This document shows positions 42,892 through 52,603 of a DNA stretch of 64,000 nucleotides, in pieces. Numbering within the stretch: position 1 is the first letter of the stretch; each line of letters starts with the position of its first letter. The notes beneath the pieces were generated by a model. That model had not been told where the DNA came from and did not search any database. It was given only the letters and a program-made list of their open reading frames with translations. This DNA comes from Thalassobaculum fulvum (GTDB lineage Bacteria > Pseudomonadota > Alphaproteobacteria > Thalassobaculales > Thalassobaculaceae): positions 293,074 to 357,073 of the forward strand of contig NZ_BMZS01000006.1 in the NCBI RefSeq assembly GCF_014652915.1. The letters are read 5' to 3'. Both the position numbers and the translations under genes were made by a program.

Positions 42892-44124
42892 TCAGCGGAA
42901 CGCTGCCTGGATGCCCTGGAAGTAGTCGTCGATCGAGCGCGCCAGGCCCTCGGCGATCCGGTCGCGATAGGCGGCGCTGCTCAGGTTCTTGTAGTCGATA
43001 GGATTGGACAGGAAGCCGAGCTCGACCAGCACCGCCGGCACGTCCGGGGCCTTCAGCACCGCGAACCCGGCGAACCGGTGCGGCCGCCGCAGCAGCGGCG
43101 TGACGTGCCCCATCTCCTCGACCACGTAGGCCGCCAGCCGGGCCGACAGGTTCTTGGTCCGGCGCTGCGCCAGGTCGATCAGGATGTCGGTGACCTCCGG
43201 CGCCTGGTCCGACAGGTCGATGCCGGCGATGATGTCGACCTTGTTCTCGCTGGCGGCCAGCGCCGCCGCCTCATCGTCGGACGCGGTCTCCGACAGGGTA
43301 TACACCGACAACCCGCGCAGCGACTTGTCGTCGATCGAGTCGGCGTGCAGCGACATGAACAGGTCGGCGCCGGCGCGCCGGGCGATGGCGATCCGGTCGC
43401 GCAGCCGGATGAACACGTCGCGGTCGCGGGTCATCACGACCTTGTAGCGGCCGGTCTCCTCGAGCCGGCGCGCCAGGGTCCTGGCGGTCGCCAGCACGAT
43501 GTTCTTCTCGTAGTCGCCGCGTCCGAGGGCCCCCGGGTCGACGCCGCCGTGCCCGGGGTCGATGACGATGACCTTGCGCGGATCCGCGGACCGTGCGGAA
43601 GCCGGTCCCTGCGCCGGCGCCTCGATCGAGGGGGCGCGCAGGGCCACCCGCTTGGCGACCGACTCGTTCGACGCCGTCAGGAAGGCCTCGCGATCGGTCG
43701 GCACCAGATCGACGACCAGACGATGCCGGTTGCGGCCAGACGGCGGCAGTATGAACGACGACTTGACCGCCAGCGGCGCCGCCGCGTCGATCACCACCCG
43801 CGAGGTGCCCGGCTCGAACAGCCCGTAGCGCCAACCGGTAATCGCACCGACCCGCCGCGAATGGCCGCCATCCGGCAGCGCGAAGTCGACCTGCGGGAGA
43901 TCGACGACGATCCGGTACGGATCCGGCAGCTGGAAGATGAAGTAGTCGAGCCGTTCGGACAGATCGAGCACGAACCGGATCTTGTCCGGGTGCACGCCGA
44001 CCCGCAGATCGGTCACGCCGGGCTCGGCCCGCGCCGCCGAGCCGTGCGCCCCGACTGCGAGCGTCCCGGCCGCGATCGCTACCGCGACTGCGAACACCGC
44101 GAGAAACCGGCCGACTGCCGCCAC
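42892..44124 (-). CDS. amiC: N-acetylmuramoyl-L-alanine amidase with AMIN domain
   Basis: 410 residues. Signal peptide (about 1-33), AMIN domain (about 36-150) that targets the septum, and an Amidase_3 catalytic domain: IDPGHGGVDPGALG (zinc His), the metal Glu in GDYEKNIVL, SLHADS (second His) and the catalytic Glu in VLVELGFLSN. It cuts peptidoglycan stem peptides during cell separation. GTG 44124 has GGAGGAG ahead. Its gene order with PBP1A, prfB and divergent rne is conserved in alphaproteobacteria. Confidence 0.94.
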   Translation of the reverse strand: MAAVGRFLAVFAVAVAIAAGTLAVGAHGSAARAEPGVTDLRVGVHPDKIRFVLDLSERLDYFIFQLPDPYRIVVDLPQVDFALPDGGHSRRVGAITGWRYGLFEPGTSRVVIDAAAPLAVKSSFILPPSGRNRHRLVVDLVPTDREAFLTASNESVAKRVALRAPSIEAPAQGPASARSADPRKVIVIDPGHGGVDPGALGRGDYEKNIVLATARTLARRLEETGRYKVVMTRDRDVFIRLRDRIAIARRAGADLFMSLHADSIDDKSLRGLSVYTLSETASDDEAAALAASENKVDIIAGIDLSDQAPEVTDILIDLAQRRTKNLSARLAAYVVEEMGHVTPLLRRPHRFAGFAVLKAPDVPAVLVELGFLSNPIDYKNLSSAAYRDRIAEGLARSIDDYFQGIQAAFR

Positions 44125-44723
44125 CCGTCCGCTCCTCCGACAGAAACTCGCCGCAGTTTAGCCGACGGTCGACATGTGATGCAACGAAAAGAGTTGAGTT
44201 TCATTGGATTACAGCCGCTCCTTTGGGTTACACTTCAACCATGCCCGGTCGACGGGACCGGCAGCCATGCAGCAGCCGCTTGCCGCGGTCGCGAAAGAAA
44301 CCGTTGTTCGGGTGCGGACTGGACAGTATGTTGCAATCGTTCCGGAAGACTGCGCGACCTGGGTTGACCCGACCGGTCGGCTCGGCGGTCGCCAGACCCA
44401 CGGGACGAGCGACAGATCTTTTCGAACTCCGGCTGGACGGCGTCGCCGCTCCACCGGCGCAGGGCCAAACCGAGTGACACCTGCACTTCCGACCGGGACG
44501 GCGACGACCTCAACCCCGTCGCCCGCGCCGACGCCGACGAGCCTGATCGATACCGATCTCGGCGCGCGGAGCGGTGTGCGCTCTCCGGTCCGGACCCGGC
44601 TCATGGCCGGACTGCCTTCAACCCTATGCACCGCGCCCGCGGCCGCGCGTTCACGCGCCGCCGCGTTCCTCCGCTCCCGGCCGATCGGCCCCGGGCGGCG
44701 GCGCGCCACGGAGATTTGCCTCG
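44125..44723 (+). other. 599-base rne leader / divergent promoter region
   Basis: Between amiC and rne. An AT-richer patch at 44180-44250 (GAAAAGAGTTGAGTTTCATTGG, shown here in part, then GGGTTACACTTCAACC) is the likeliest promoter, with TACACT as -10. The remaining 470 bases would be a long 5' leader, fitting the autoregulated leaders of rne genes elsewhere. Open frames inside show no coding character. GGAG stands 11 bases before the rne ATG. Confidence 0.45.
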
Positions 44724-47465
44724 ATGACCAAGCGCATGCTCATCGATGCCACCCACCCGGAAGAGACCCGGGTCGTGGTGGTCGACGGGAACCGCCTCGA
44801 AGACTTCGACTTCGAAACCGCCACCAAGAAGCAGCTCAAGGGTAACATCTACCTCGCCCGGGTCACCCGGGTGGAGCCGTCCCTGCAGGCCGCGTTCGTC
44901 GAGTACGGCGGGAACCGGCACGGCTTCCTGGCGTTCTCGGAAATTCATCCCGACTACTACCGGATCCCGATCGAGGACCGCGAGGCGCTGCTCCGCGAGG
45001 AGAAGGCCCGTGCGTCCGAGGAGCTGGACGAGGACGCCGACGAGCCGGAGGTCCCGGACGAGCCCTCGGGCGAGGACGCCGAGTCGGACGAGGCCGCCGG
45101 CGAACCCCAGGCCCGCCCCGAGACGGTCGGCGGCGACCCGGTGGAGGAGGTCCGGCGCAAGCGCAAGTCGTCGGTCAACCGGCGCTACAAGATCCAGGAA
45201 GTGGTGGCCCGCCGGCAGATCATGCTGGTGCAGGTCGTCAAGGAGGAGCGCGGCAACAAGGGTGCGGCGCTCACCACCTACCTGTCGCTGGCCGGCCGCT
45301 ACTGCGTGCTGATGCCGAACACCGCGCGCGGCGGTGGCGTCAGCCGCAAGATCACCCACGCCGGCGACCGCAAGCGCCTGAAGCAGATCGTCGAGGGCCT
45401 GGACGTGCCGGACGGCATGGCGGTGATCGTGCGGACCGCCGGCAGCGAGCGCACCAAGACCGAGATCAAGCGCGACTACGAGTACCTGCTGCGGCTGTGG
45501 GACGACATCCGCGAGACCACGCTGCAGTCGACCGCGCCTTGCCTGATTTACGAGGAAGCCAACCTCATCAAGCGGTCGATCCGCGACCTGTATGCCCGCG
45601 ACATCGACGAGGTGCAGGTCGAGGGCGAGGACGGCTACCGGATCGCCAAGGACTTCATGAAGGCGCTGGTGCCGAGCCACGCCAAGCGCGTCCAGCCGTA
45701 CCGCGACCCGCACACCCCGCTGCTGCACCGCTTCCAGGTGGAGAGCCAGCTCGACGCCATCCACAGCCCGGTGGTCGAGCTGAAGTCCGGCGGCTACATC
45801 GTGCTGAACCAGACCGAGGCGCTGGTCGCGATCGACGTCAACTCGGGCCGCGCCACCAGCGAGCGCAACATCGAGGAGACCGCCCTCAAGACCAACCTGG
45901 AGGCGGCCGACGAGATCGCCCGCCAGCTTCGGCTGCGCGACCTCGCCGGGCTGGTGGTGATCGACTTCATCGACATGGAGGAATCGCGCAACCAGCATGC
46001 GGTCGAACGCCGCATGAAGGAGGCGATGAAGTCCGACCGGGCGCGCATCCAGATCGGCCGTATCAGCCATTTCGGCCTGATGGAACTGTCGCGCCAGCGC
46101 CTGCGCCCGTCGCTGTTCGAGGCCAGCACCCAGGTCTGCCCGCACTGCAAGGGCACCGGCCACGTGCGCTCGACCGAGTCCTCCGCCCTGCACGTCCTGC
46201 GGGTCATCGAGGAGGAGGGCCTGCGCAACCGGGCGGCCGAGCTGGTGGTCTACGTCCCCGCCAGCGTCGCGCTGTACATCCTCAACCACAAGCGCGAGCG
46301 GCTGGCCGAGATCGAGCAGCGCTACGGCTTCAGCGTGCTGCTCGAGCAGGACGAGTCGCTGACCCCGCCGGACCACCGGATGGAGCGCCGGCGGCCGAAG
46401 ACCGCCGAGGAACGGGCAGCCTTCCAGACCGCCGCCTCCAGCCTGCCGGCCCCGGTCGTCGAGGAGGACGAGGATCTCGTCGAGGAACCGGAGGACGAGG
46501 AGGAGGAGCGGCCGTCGGGCGGCCGGCGCGGCGAGCGCGGCTCCGACGACGAGCGTGGCGGACGTCGTTCCCGGCGTCGGCGTCGCGGCGGCCGGCGCCG
46601 CGGCGGCGAGGGAACAGCCGAGGAGCGCGCGGCCGAGACCGCATCGGAGGAGCTCGAGGGCGAGGCCGAGGCCGAAGGCGACGAGCGTCCTGACCGCGAG
46701 GAGCAGGCGGCGGAGTTCGAGGACGACGAGAGCGCCCGCAAGCGGCGGCGCCGCGGGCGGCGCGGCGGGCGACGCCGGTCGCGCCGGCGCGACGACGAGG
46801 CGACGACGGACGCCGGCGGCGAGGAAGCGACCGCCGACGAGGGAACGACCAGCGACGAGGGCGCGGAAGCGACCGAAGAGCCGGTCGCGGACACTGCCGC
46901 CGAGACCACCCCCGTCGCCGTCGTCGAGGAGCCGGCGATCGAAGCGCCGGGCGTTGTCGAGGAGACCGCCCCTGCCAAGCCGGAACCGGTCGAGGCCGAG
47001 GCGCCTGCCGAGCCCGAGACCGCAGTTCCGGCGGCCGCCGCCGAGGCGCCGGTTCCGGAGACGGTGACCGAGGCCCCGGCCGAACCGGCGGAGAAGCCGG
47101 CCAAGCCGAAGCGGGCCCCGCGCCGCCGCAAGAAGGCCGAAACCGTCGAGGTCCCGCCGGAGGAGACCCCGGCAGCGGAGGCCCCGGCAGCGGAGGTCCC
47201 GGCAGCGGAGGTCCCGGCAGCGGAGGTCCCGGCAGCGGAGGTCCCGGCAGCGGAAGTCCCGGACGAGGAGGTTGCAGCGGCTGAGGCGCCGCGGGCGGAA
47301 GACCAGCCGATCACCGGCGAGGCCGGCCAGGACGAGACCGTGGCACCGGAGGCGGACGCGACCGCCGCCGAGGCTCCCGCGGCCGAGCCGGTCCCGTCGC
47401 CGGTCGCGGTCAAGACCATCGACGCGCCGGTGGAGAAGCCGAAGAAGGGCTGGTGGCGCCGCTGA
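44724..47465 (+). CDS. rne: Ribonuclease E
   Basis: 913 residues. N-terminal catalytic half (to about 560): S1 domain starting NIYLARVTRVEPSLQAAFVE, interrupted by an acidic insert (about 95-150) as in other alphaproteobacteria; the DNase I-like subdomain with magnesium aspartates in AIDVNSGR and VVIDFIDM; and the zinc link CPHCKGTG. The C-terminal half is disordered, with Arg-rich RNA-binding patches (RRSRRRRRGGRRRGG) and Ala/Pro/Glu-rich stretches that scaffold the degradosome, including six copies of a PAAEV-type unit. It starts mRNA decay and matures rRNA and tRNA. A strong terminator follows. Confidence 0.96.
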   Translation: MTKRMLIDATHPEETRVVVVDGNRLEDFDFETATKKQLKGNIYLARVTRVEPSLQAAFVEYGGNRHGFLAFSEIHPDYYRIPIEDREALLREEKARASEELDEDADEPEVPDEPSGEDAESDEAAGEPQARPETVGGDPVEEVRRKRKSSVNRRYKIQEVVARRQIMLVQVVKEERGNKGAALTTYLSLAGRYCVLMPNTARGGGVSRKITHAGDRKRLKQIVEGLDVPDGMAVIVRTAGSERTKTEIKRDYEYLLRLWDDIRETTLQSTAPCLIYEEANLIKRSIRDLYARDIDEVQVEGEDGYRIAKDFMKALVPSHAKRVQPYRDPHTPLLHRFQVESQLDAIHSPVVELKSGGYIVLNQTEALVAIDVNSGRATSERNIEETALKTNLEAADEIARQLRLRDLAGLVVIDFIDMEESRNQHAVERRMKEAMKSDRARIQIGRISHFGLMELSRQRLRPSLFEASTQVCPHCKGTGHVRSTESSALHVLRVIEEEGLRNRAAELVVYVPASVALYILNHKRERLAEIEQRYGFSVLLEQDESLTPPDHRMERRRPKTAEERAAFQTAASSLPAPVVEEDEDLVEEPEDEEEERPSGGRRGERGSDDERGGRRSRRRRRGGRRRGGEGTAEERAAETASEELEGEAEAEGDERPDREEQAAEFEDDESARKRRRRGRRGGRRRSRRRDDEATTDAGGEEATADEGTTSDEGAEATEEPVADTAAETTPVAVVEEPAIEAPGVVEETAPAKPEPVEAEAPAEPETAVPAAAAEAPVPETVTEAPAEPAEKPAKPKRAPRRRKKAETVEVPPEETPAAEAPAAEVPAAEVPAAEVPAAEVPAAEVPDEEVAAAEAPRAEDQPITGEAGQDETVAPEADATAAEAPAAEPVPSPVAVKTIDAPVEKPKKGWWRR
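47169..47258 (+). repeat. Six tandem 15-base repeats in the rne tail
   Basis: Six copies of CCGGCAGCGGAGGTC (first and last slightly changed) encode PAAEA/PAAEV units. Near-perfect copies imply recent slippage; copy number probably varies between strains. Confidence 0.9.
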
Positions 47466-47493
47466 CCGGCGGCACCGCGCAGGCAGACGCGAA

Positions 47494-47524
47494 CCCCGGT
47501 CGGCGGCCGCCGACCGGGGTTTTT
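47494..47524 (+). terminator. Rho-independent terminator of rne
   Basis: A 26-base perfect palindrome (CCCCGGTCGGCGG / CCGCCGACCGGGG) followed by TTTTT, 29 bases after the rne stop. Confidence 0.9.
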
Positions 47525-47595
47525 CGTGCCCCGAGGATACCCGACGACGCTACTGCGTTTCCGGTTGCACCGTTCCGGCCGCGATCCGAATCCGG

Positions 47596-48771
47596 TCAGC
47601 GCAGCCAGTCGCCGAGCCGACGGCAGGCCTCCGCCATGGTGTCGGTCGCCCCGGCGAACGAGAACCGGACGGTGGCGTGGCCGCGCGACGGATCGAAATC
47701 GACCCCCGGCGTGCAGGCGATTCCGGTCTCGGCCAGCATCCGCCGGCAGAACTCCACGCTGTCGTTGGTGTGGGCCGCCACGTTGGCGTAGACGTAGAAG
47801 GCGCCGTCGGCCGGCGCCAGGTCGTCGAGCCCGGCCTTCGGCAGCTCGTTCAGCAGGACCTCGCGGTTGGCCGCGTAGCGCGCCAGGTTGGCCTGCAGCT
47901 CGTCCTCGCACTCGAACGCCGCCTCCGCCGCGATCTGCGACAGGGTCGGGGCCGAAATGAAGAAGTTCTGCGCCAGGCACTCGACCGAGCGCAGCAGGTC
48001 CGCCGGCACCACCATCCAGCCGATCCGCCAGCCGGTCATCGAGAAGTATTTCGAGAAGCTGTTGATCACCAGCGCATCCGGGTCGGCCTCGAGCGCCGTC
48101 ACCGCGCGCGTCCCGTACTCGATGCCGTGGTAGATCTCGTCGGAGATCAGGCGGACACCGTTGGCCCGGCACCAGCCGGCCAGCCGCTGCATCGCCGGGC
48201 CGTCCAGCATGGTGCCGGTCGGGTTCGACGGGCTGGCCACGATCACCCCGTCGATCGGCCCGGCATCCCCCGAATGGGCCGCTACCAGCCGCTCGACCGT
48301 CGGCTGGTAGCGGTCGGCCCGCTCGGTCGGCAGATCCACCACCTCGATGTTCAGGGCCTGCAGGATGTTGCGGTAGGCCGGGTAGCCGGGCGACGCCAGC
48401 GCCACCCGCGACCCGGCCTCGAAGGCCGCCAGGAAGGCGAGCTGGAACCCGGCCGAGGAGCCGGTGGTGACGGCGATGCGCTCGGCCGGCACCGACACCC
48501 CGTAGCGGTCCCGGTAGTGGCGGGCGATCCGCTCGCGCAGGCTCGGGATGCCGAGCGCCACGGTGTAGCCGATCCGGTCGGTGTCGAGCGCCCGGCGGGC
48601 GGCGTCGAGCACGCCCCGGGGCGCCGGCGTCGACGGCTGGCCGACCTCCAGGTGCAGCACGTCGCCGCCGGCCGCCTCGCGGGCGGCGGCGGCCGACATC
48701 ACGTCCATGACGATGAACGGGGCGACCTGCCCGCGGGTCGACGGGCGCAGCTTCCGGGGGCCTTGGGTCAT
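47596..48771 (-). CDS. Class I/II pyridoxal-phosphate aminotransferase
   Basis: 391 residues. PLP-binding lysine in NSFSKYFSMTGWRIGW; cofactor contacts ASPSNPTGTM and DEIYHGIEYG; the C-terminal substrate Arg in HATVRFSFAG. It groups with aspartate/alanine-type aminotransferases of unspecified substrate. It follows a GGT-like gene closely (4-base gap) and the two may be co-transcribed. Convergent with rne. Confidence 0.9.
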   Translation of the reverse strand: MTQGPRKLRPSTRGQVAPFIVMDVMSAAAAREAAGGDVLHLEVGQPSTPAPRGVLDAARRALDTDRIGYTVALGIPSLRERIARHYRDRYGVSVPAERIAVTTGSSAGFQLAFLAAFEAGSRVALASPGYPAYRNILQALNIEVVDLPTERADRYQPTVERLVAAHSGDAGPIDGVIVASPSNPTGTMLDGPAMQRLAGWCRANGVRLISDEIYHGIEYGTRAVTALEADPDALVINSFSKYFSMTGWRIGWMVVPADLLRSVECLAQNFFISAPTLSQIAAEAAFECEDELQANLARYAANREVLLNELPKAGLDDLAPADGAFYVYANVAAHTNDSVEFCRRMLAETGIACTPGVDFDPSRGHATVRFSFAGATDTMAEACRRLGDWLR

Positions 48772-48775
48772 GCCG

Positions 48776-50350
48776 TCACTTCCCGCGTTCGAAGAATCCG
48801 AGTCCGCGCGACCGCGGATCGACGGCCGCTTCGCACCGCAACTCGCGCCGCGGAATGCCCTCCACGCAGCGGAAGCCGCTGACCCGGCCCAGTTCCGGCT
48901 GCTCGGCGAGCCGGTAGCCGACGCTTTCCAGGCCGCGACGCTGGTCGGCCGGCAGGGTAGGCTCGGCGGCCATGACGTCGCCGCCGCCGGCGTAGTGGGT
49001 GCGCGGCGCCGCTACGACGACATCCATGTGCTCCCGGAGCTCCCAGTGGTCGAGCGCGCTCCCGAGCAGCGCCGACAGTGCCGGCCGTCCCCCGGACGAC
49101 GCCATCGCCAGGTGCAGCTGGCCGGTGCGGGTGTTGCCGACCACCAGCGCCGAGGCCCCCGGGCCGTCGCCGCCGGCGACCTCGGACCGGCCGAGCAGGA
49201 ACCCGAAGCCGGGTGCGGTCCGGCCGGTTCCGAACGGTGCACCGAGCCCGATCGCGCAGCCGACCGCCAGACCGGCGCGATCGACCATGTAGAAGCCGGT
49301 GGCGCCCGAGCTCTGCCTGCCCTGCTCGCCCAGCGTGTCGGCGAGCCTGGCACGCGACGCCAGCAGGCCGCGACGCCTCGGGTCGTAGCCGGCCATGGCG
49401 TCCTGGGCCGCGTCATCGCTGACGGTCCTCGCCCCGGAGGCGACGACGCCGTTCGCCCGGGCCATCGCCTCGGCCAACAGGTGACGGCGCTCGGTGGCGT
49501 CGCCGTCGGTCCAGTCGGCCGCCTCGAACACCAGGGCCAGCGTCACCTCCGCCAGCGCGGAGTCGCCCAGGTCCTGACCGGCCACGGCCCACAGGTGATT
49601 GTCGTGCTCGAGTCCCTGGACCGTCGACCAGTCCGGCAGGGCGTCGCGCAACCGCGCCGGATCGATCTTGAAGCCGGCCCGCGACGCCGCCTCGACGAAA
49701 TCCCGTGCCATCGGCCCGGCGTACAGCGCCCCGACCCCGTCGCCGCGCAGGCGGCCGAGGGTGGCCGACAGGTCGAGCTGGATCAGCATGTCCTGCTGGT
49801 TGAGCGGACGCCCCCCCGGCAGGAACGCCCCGGCCACCCGGGGATCCCCCGCCACCGCCCGGCCGTCGGCCGCCAGGTCGAGCGCGAACGCCCGGCTCAC
49901 CGGCTCGCCGAAGCGCGCCAGGCGCTCGGCCTCGATCAGCAGTTCCTCGAACTTGGTGCGTCCGTAGCGGGCGTTGAGCGCGAACATGGCGCGCGGGCCG
50001 GTCGGCAGCGCCACCGTCGGGCCGTCGGTCGAGGCCGGCGTCGGGTAGAACGCCAGGCGCTCGAACCGCGGGGTCTTCGCCGGCTCGAACACCAGGCACG
50101 AGCCGGTCGCCCCCAGCCCGCCCGACGACGGCAGGGTGGCGGCGAGCGCGAAGTAGGCGACCACGGCGGCATCGGCGGCGTTGCCGCCGTTGACCAGCAC
50201 GTCGCGCGCCAGCAGCGCCGCCCGCGGCTCCTCGACGGCCACCGAGCCGAAGAAGCCCTCGGGCACCTCCTTGGTGTCGGATCCCGCGCAACCGCTGAGC
50301 GCGAGCACCGCGATTGCCGCGACCGCCATGCTGATGACACGATCTCGCAC
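48776..50350 (-). CDS. Gamma-glutamyltranspeptidase-like lipoprotein, possibly inactive
   Basis: 524 residues. A lipoprotein signal with lipobox LSGC (about 16-19) anchors it in the membrane; GTG 50350 is chosen because it supplies the charged start VRDRVIS. The GGT core is clear: NGGNAADAAVVAYFALAATL, PSSGGLGATG, and GFYMVDRAGLAVGCAIGL with APFGTGRTAPGFGFLL. GGTs cleave themselves before a Thr in a TTH motif; the same place here reads GATGF, so the first Thr and the His are missing. It may use the remaining Thr or be a pseudoenzyme. Divergent from the M48 protease gene. Confidence 0.8.
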   Translation of the reverse strand: MRDRVISMAVAAIAVLALSGCAGSDTKEVPEGFFGSVAVEEPRAALLARDVLVNGGNAADAAVVAYFALAATLPSSGGLGATGSCLVFEPAKTPRFERLAFYPTPASTDGPTVALPTGPRAMFALNARYGRTKFEELLIEAERLARFGEPVSRAFALDLAADGRAVAGDPRVAGAFLPGGRPLNQQDMLIQLDLSATLGRLRGDGVGALYAGPMARDFVEAASRAGFKIDPARLRDALPDWSTVQGLEHDNHLWAVAGQDLGDSALAEVTLALVFEAADWTDGDATERRHLLAEAMARANGVVASGARTVSDDAAQDAMAGYDPRRRGLLASRARLADTLGEQGRQSSGATGFYMVDRAGLAVGCAIGLGAPFGTGRTAPGFGFLLGRSEVAGGDGPGASALVVGNTRTGQLHLAMASSGGRPALSALLGSALDHWELREHMDVVVAAPRTHYAGGGDVMAAEPTLPADQRRGLESVGYRLAEQPELGRVSGFRCVEGIPRRELRCEAAVDPRSRGLGFFERGK

Positions 50351-50429
50351 GATTTTGCGAGTTTCGACGGCTCGGGTTTCCGGGCGTGCGGGCCGGCGGT
50401 AAGGTGCGCCGGCAACGAGACGGGCAACT

Positions 50430-51800
50430 ATGGACATGCGCAGAACCGGTCGGTGGATCTTGTGCGTCGCTCTGGCGGCATTGCTTGCCCTGTCCAATTC
50501 CTCGGCGGCATTCGCCCAGGGCCGCAGCCTCATCCGCGATGCGGAGATCGAAGCTACCATCCGGGATTTCGCGACGCCACTGTTCCACGCGGCCGGCCTC
50601 GACCCCGATGCCATCGACATCTACATCGTCAAGGACGACACCCTGAACGCGTTCGTGGCCGGCGGTCAGAACCTGTTCCTCCACACCGGCCTGCTGCTGC
50701 GCACCCGCGACCCGCTGGAGCTGATCGGGGTGATGGCCCACGAAACCGGCCACATCGCCGGCGGCCACCTGGCCCGCACCGCCGACGCCATCGAGTCGGC
50801 CTCCAAGCTGGCGCTGGTGTCGACGATCCTCGGGGTGGCGGCAGCGGTGGCCACCGGCAACGCCGGCGCCGGCGCCGCGGTCGCGCTCGGCGGCGGCAAC
50901 GTGGCGCAGCGCTCGTTCCTCGAGTACAGCCGGGGCCAGGAGTCGTCGGCCGACCATGCGGCCCTGTCCTACCTTGACCAGACCGGGCAGTCGGCCAAGG
51001 GCCTCGACGAGTTCCTGCGGACCCTGTCGGGGCAGGAGCTGCTGTCGGCCGCGCGCCGCGACCCGTACCTGAACACCCACCCGCTGTCCCAGGATCGGAT
51101 CTCGGCGGTCGACGCGCATCTGGCGGACTCGCCGTATCGGGACAAGCCGGCGACCGAGGACCAGATCCGCCGGCACGCCCGCATGGTCGCCAAGCTGTAC
51201 GCGTTCCTGAAGACCCCGGCGCAGACCTTCCGCAAGTACCCGGACACCGACACCGACCTGCCGGCGCGCTACGCCCGGGCGATCGCCTATTACGAGATCC
51301 CGGACTTCGACAAGGCCCTGACCGAGATCCGGACGCTGATCCGGGACTACCCGGACGACCCGTACTTCCACGAGCTCGAGGCGCAGATCCTGTTCGAGAG
51401 CGGCCGCCCGGCCGAGGCCCTGCCGGCCTACGAGGCGGCCCACCGGCTGGACCCGAAGAGCGGGCAGATCGAGGTCCTGCTGGCACGCTGCCTGCTGGCG
51501 CTGAACGATCCGGCGGCCGACGAGCGCGCCGTCAGGCACATGGAATCGGCGATCCAGACCGAGGACGACTGGTCGTCGGCCTGGCGCGAGATGGCGATCG
51601 CCTACGGGCGCGTCGGGCGGATCGGCGACAGTGCGCTGGCACTGGCCGAGCAGTTCGCCCGCGAGAACAAGTGGCGCGAGGCCGAAGGCCAGGCCAAGCG
51701 CGCCCAGGCGCAGCTGCCGCAGGGCTCGCCGGCCTCGCTGCGCGCGCTCGACCTCGAGGAGCTCGCCAAGCGCGAGCAAGAGAAGAAGAGAAGCGGCTGA
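50430..51800 (+). CDS. bepA: M48 family periplasmic metalloprotease with TPR domain (BepA-like)
   Basis: 456 residues. Signal peptide (about 1-29, AAFAQ), M48 zinc protease domain with HETGH (in VMAHETGHIAGGH) and the third ligand Glu in GQESSADHAALSYL, then C-terminal TPR units (about 285-430). BepA-type proteins check assembly of outer-membrane proteins such as LptD, cutting misfolded ones. A DsbA-like oxidoreductase gene follows by 29 bases, fitting a shared role in envelope protein folding. Confidence 0.9.
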   Translation: MDMRRTGRWILCVALAALLALSNSSAAFAQGRSLIRDAEIEATIRDFATPLFHAAGLDPDAIDIYIVKDDTLNAFVAGGQNLFLHTGLLLRTRDPLELIGVMAHETGHIAGGHLARTADAIESASKLALVSTILGVAAAVATGNAGAGAAVALGGGNVAQRSFLEYSRGQESSADHAALSYLDQTGQSAKGLDEFLRTLSGQELLSAARRDPYLNTHPLSQDRISAVDAHLADSPYRDKPATEDQIRRHARMVAKLYAFLKTPAQTFRKYPDTDTDLPARYARAIAYYEIPDFDKALTEIRTLIRDYPDDPYFHELEAQILFESGRPAEALPAYEAAHRLDPKSGQIEVLLARCLLALNDPAADERAVRHMESAIQTEDDWSSAWREMAIAYGRVGRIGDSALALAEQFARENKWREAEGQAKRAQAQLPQGSPASLRALDLEELAKREQEKKRSG

Positions 51801-51829
51801 CCGCCGTCCCCATCCGGAGAGACCCAACG

Positions 51830-52597
51830 ATGCGATCCGTCCGCCTTCCGTCCGCCGCCCCGATGCTGGGCGCCGCCATGCTGGCAGCCTTCCTGACCGC
51901 CGCCACCGCGGCGCCCGCGGCGGAGCCGTTCACGCCCGAGCAGAAGGCGGCCGTCGAGGCGATCGTCCGCGACTACATCGCCCGCAATCCGGAGCTGGTG
52001 CTGGAGGCGATCGCCGCCATCGAGGCCAAGCAGAAGGCCGAGAAGGAGAACGCCGTGCAGGCCGCCCTGGCGGCCCATCGCGACGTCCTGGAGCGCAGCA
52101 AGGACGACCCGGTGCTCGGCAACCCGGACGGCGACGTCACCGTCGTCGAGTTCTTCGACTACCAGTGCGGCTACTGCAAGTCGATGGCCGGGCCGATGCG
52201 CGACCTGATGCGCAGCGACGGCAAGATCCGCTGGGTGATGAAGGAATTCCCGATCCTCGGCCCGGAATCCGCGGTGGCGGCGCGCGCCGCGCTGGCCGCC
52301 GCCCGCCAGGGCAAGTACGAGCCGTTCCACTTCACCCTGATGGGGCTGCGCGGCCGCTTGAGCGAGCCGGCGATCTGGCAGGCCGCGGCCGAGACCGGGC
52401 TCGACCTGGACAAGCTCAGGAAGGACATGGCCGACCCGGCGATCCAGGCGACCATCGACGCCAACTACCAGCTCGCCGAAGTGCTGCAGATCCAGGGCAC
52501 GCCGGCATTCACGGTCGGCCGCACCGTGATACCGGGTGCCGCGCCGAAGGAGCATCTGGCCGAGCTGGTGCGCCGGGTCCGCGCCGGCGGCGGCTGA
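51830..52597 (+). CDS. DsbA-family thiol:disulfide oxidoreductase
   Basis: 255 residues. Signal peptide (about 1-30), an N-terminal helical extension like that of ScsC/Com1-type proteins (TPEQKAAVEAIVRDYIARNP), then a DsbA thioredoxin fold with CGYC (in FDYQCGYCKSM) and cis-Pro QGTPAF. It forms or isomerises disulfides in the periplasm. The N-terminal extension may drive oligomerisation as in isomerases. ATG 51830 has GGAGAG upstream. Same unit as the M48 gene. Confidence 0.92.
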   Translation: MRSVRLPSAAPMLGAAMLAAFLTAATAAPAAEPFTPEQKAAVEAIVRDYIARNPELVLEAIAAIEAKQKAEKENAVQAALAAHRDVLERSKDDPVLGNPDGDVTVVEFFDYQCGYCKSMAGPMRDLMRSDGKIRWVMKEFPILGPESAVAARAALAAARQGKYEPFHFTLMGLRGRLSEPAIWQAAAETGLDLDKLRKDMADPAIQATIDANYQLAEVLQIQGTPAFTVGRTVIPGAAPKEHLAELVRRVRAGGG

Positions 52598-52603
52598 GGG
52601 CGG

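Noticed and set aside
44204..44845. A 213-codon frame in the rne leader
   Set aside because: It runs into rne in another frame, has no domain, and its Arg/Pro-rich translation is typical of GC-rich shadow frames.
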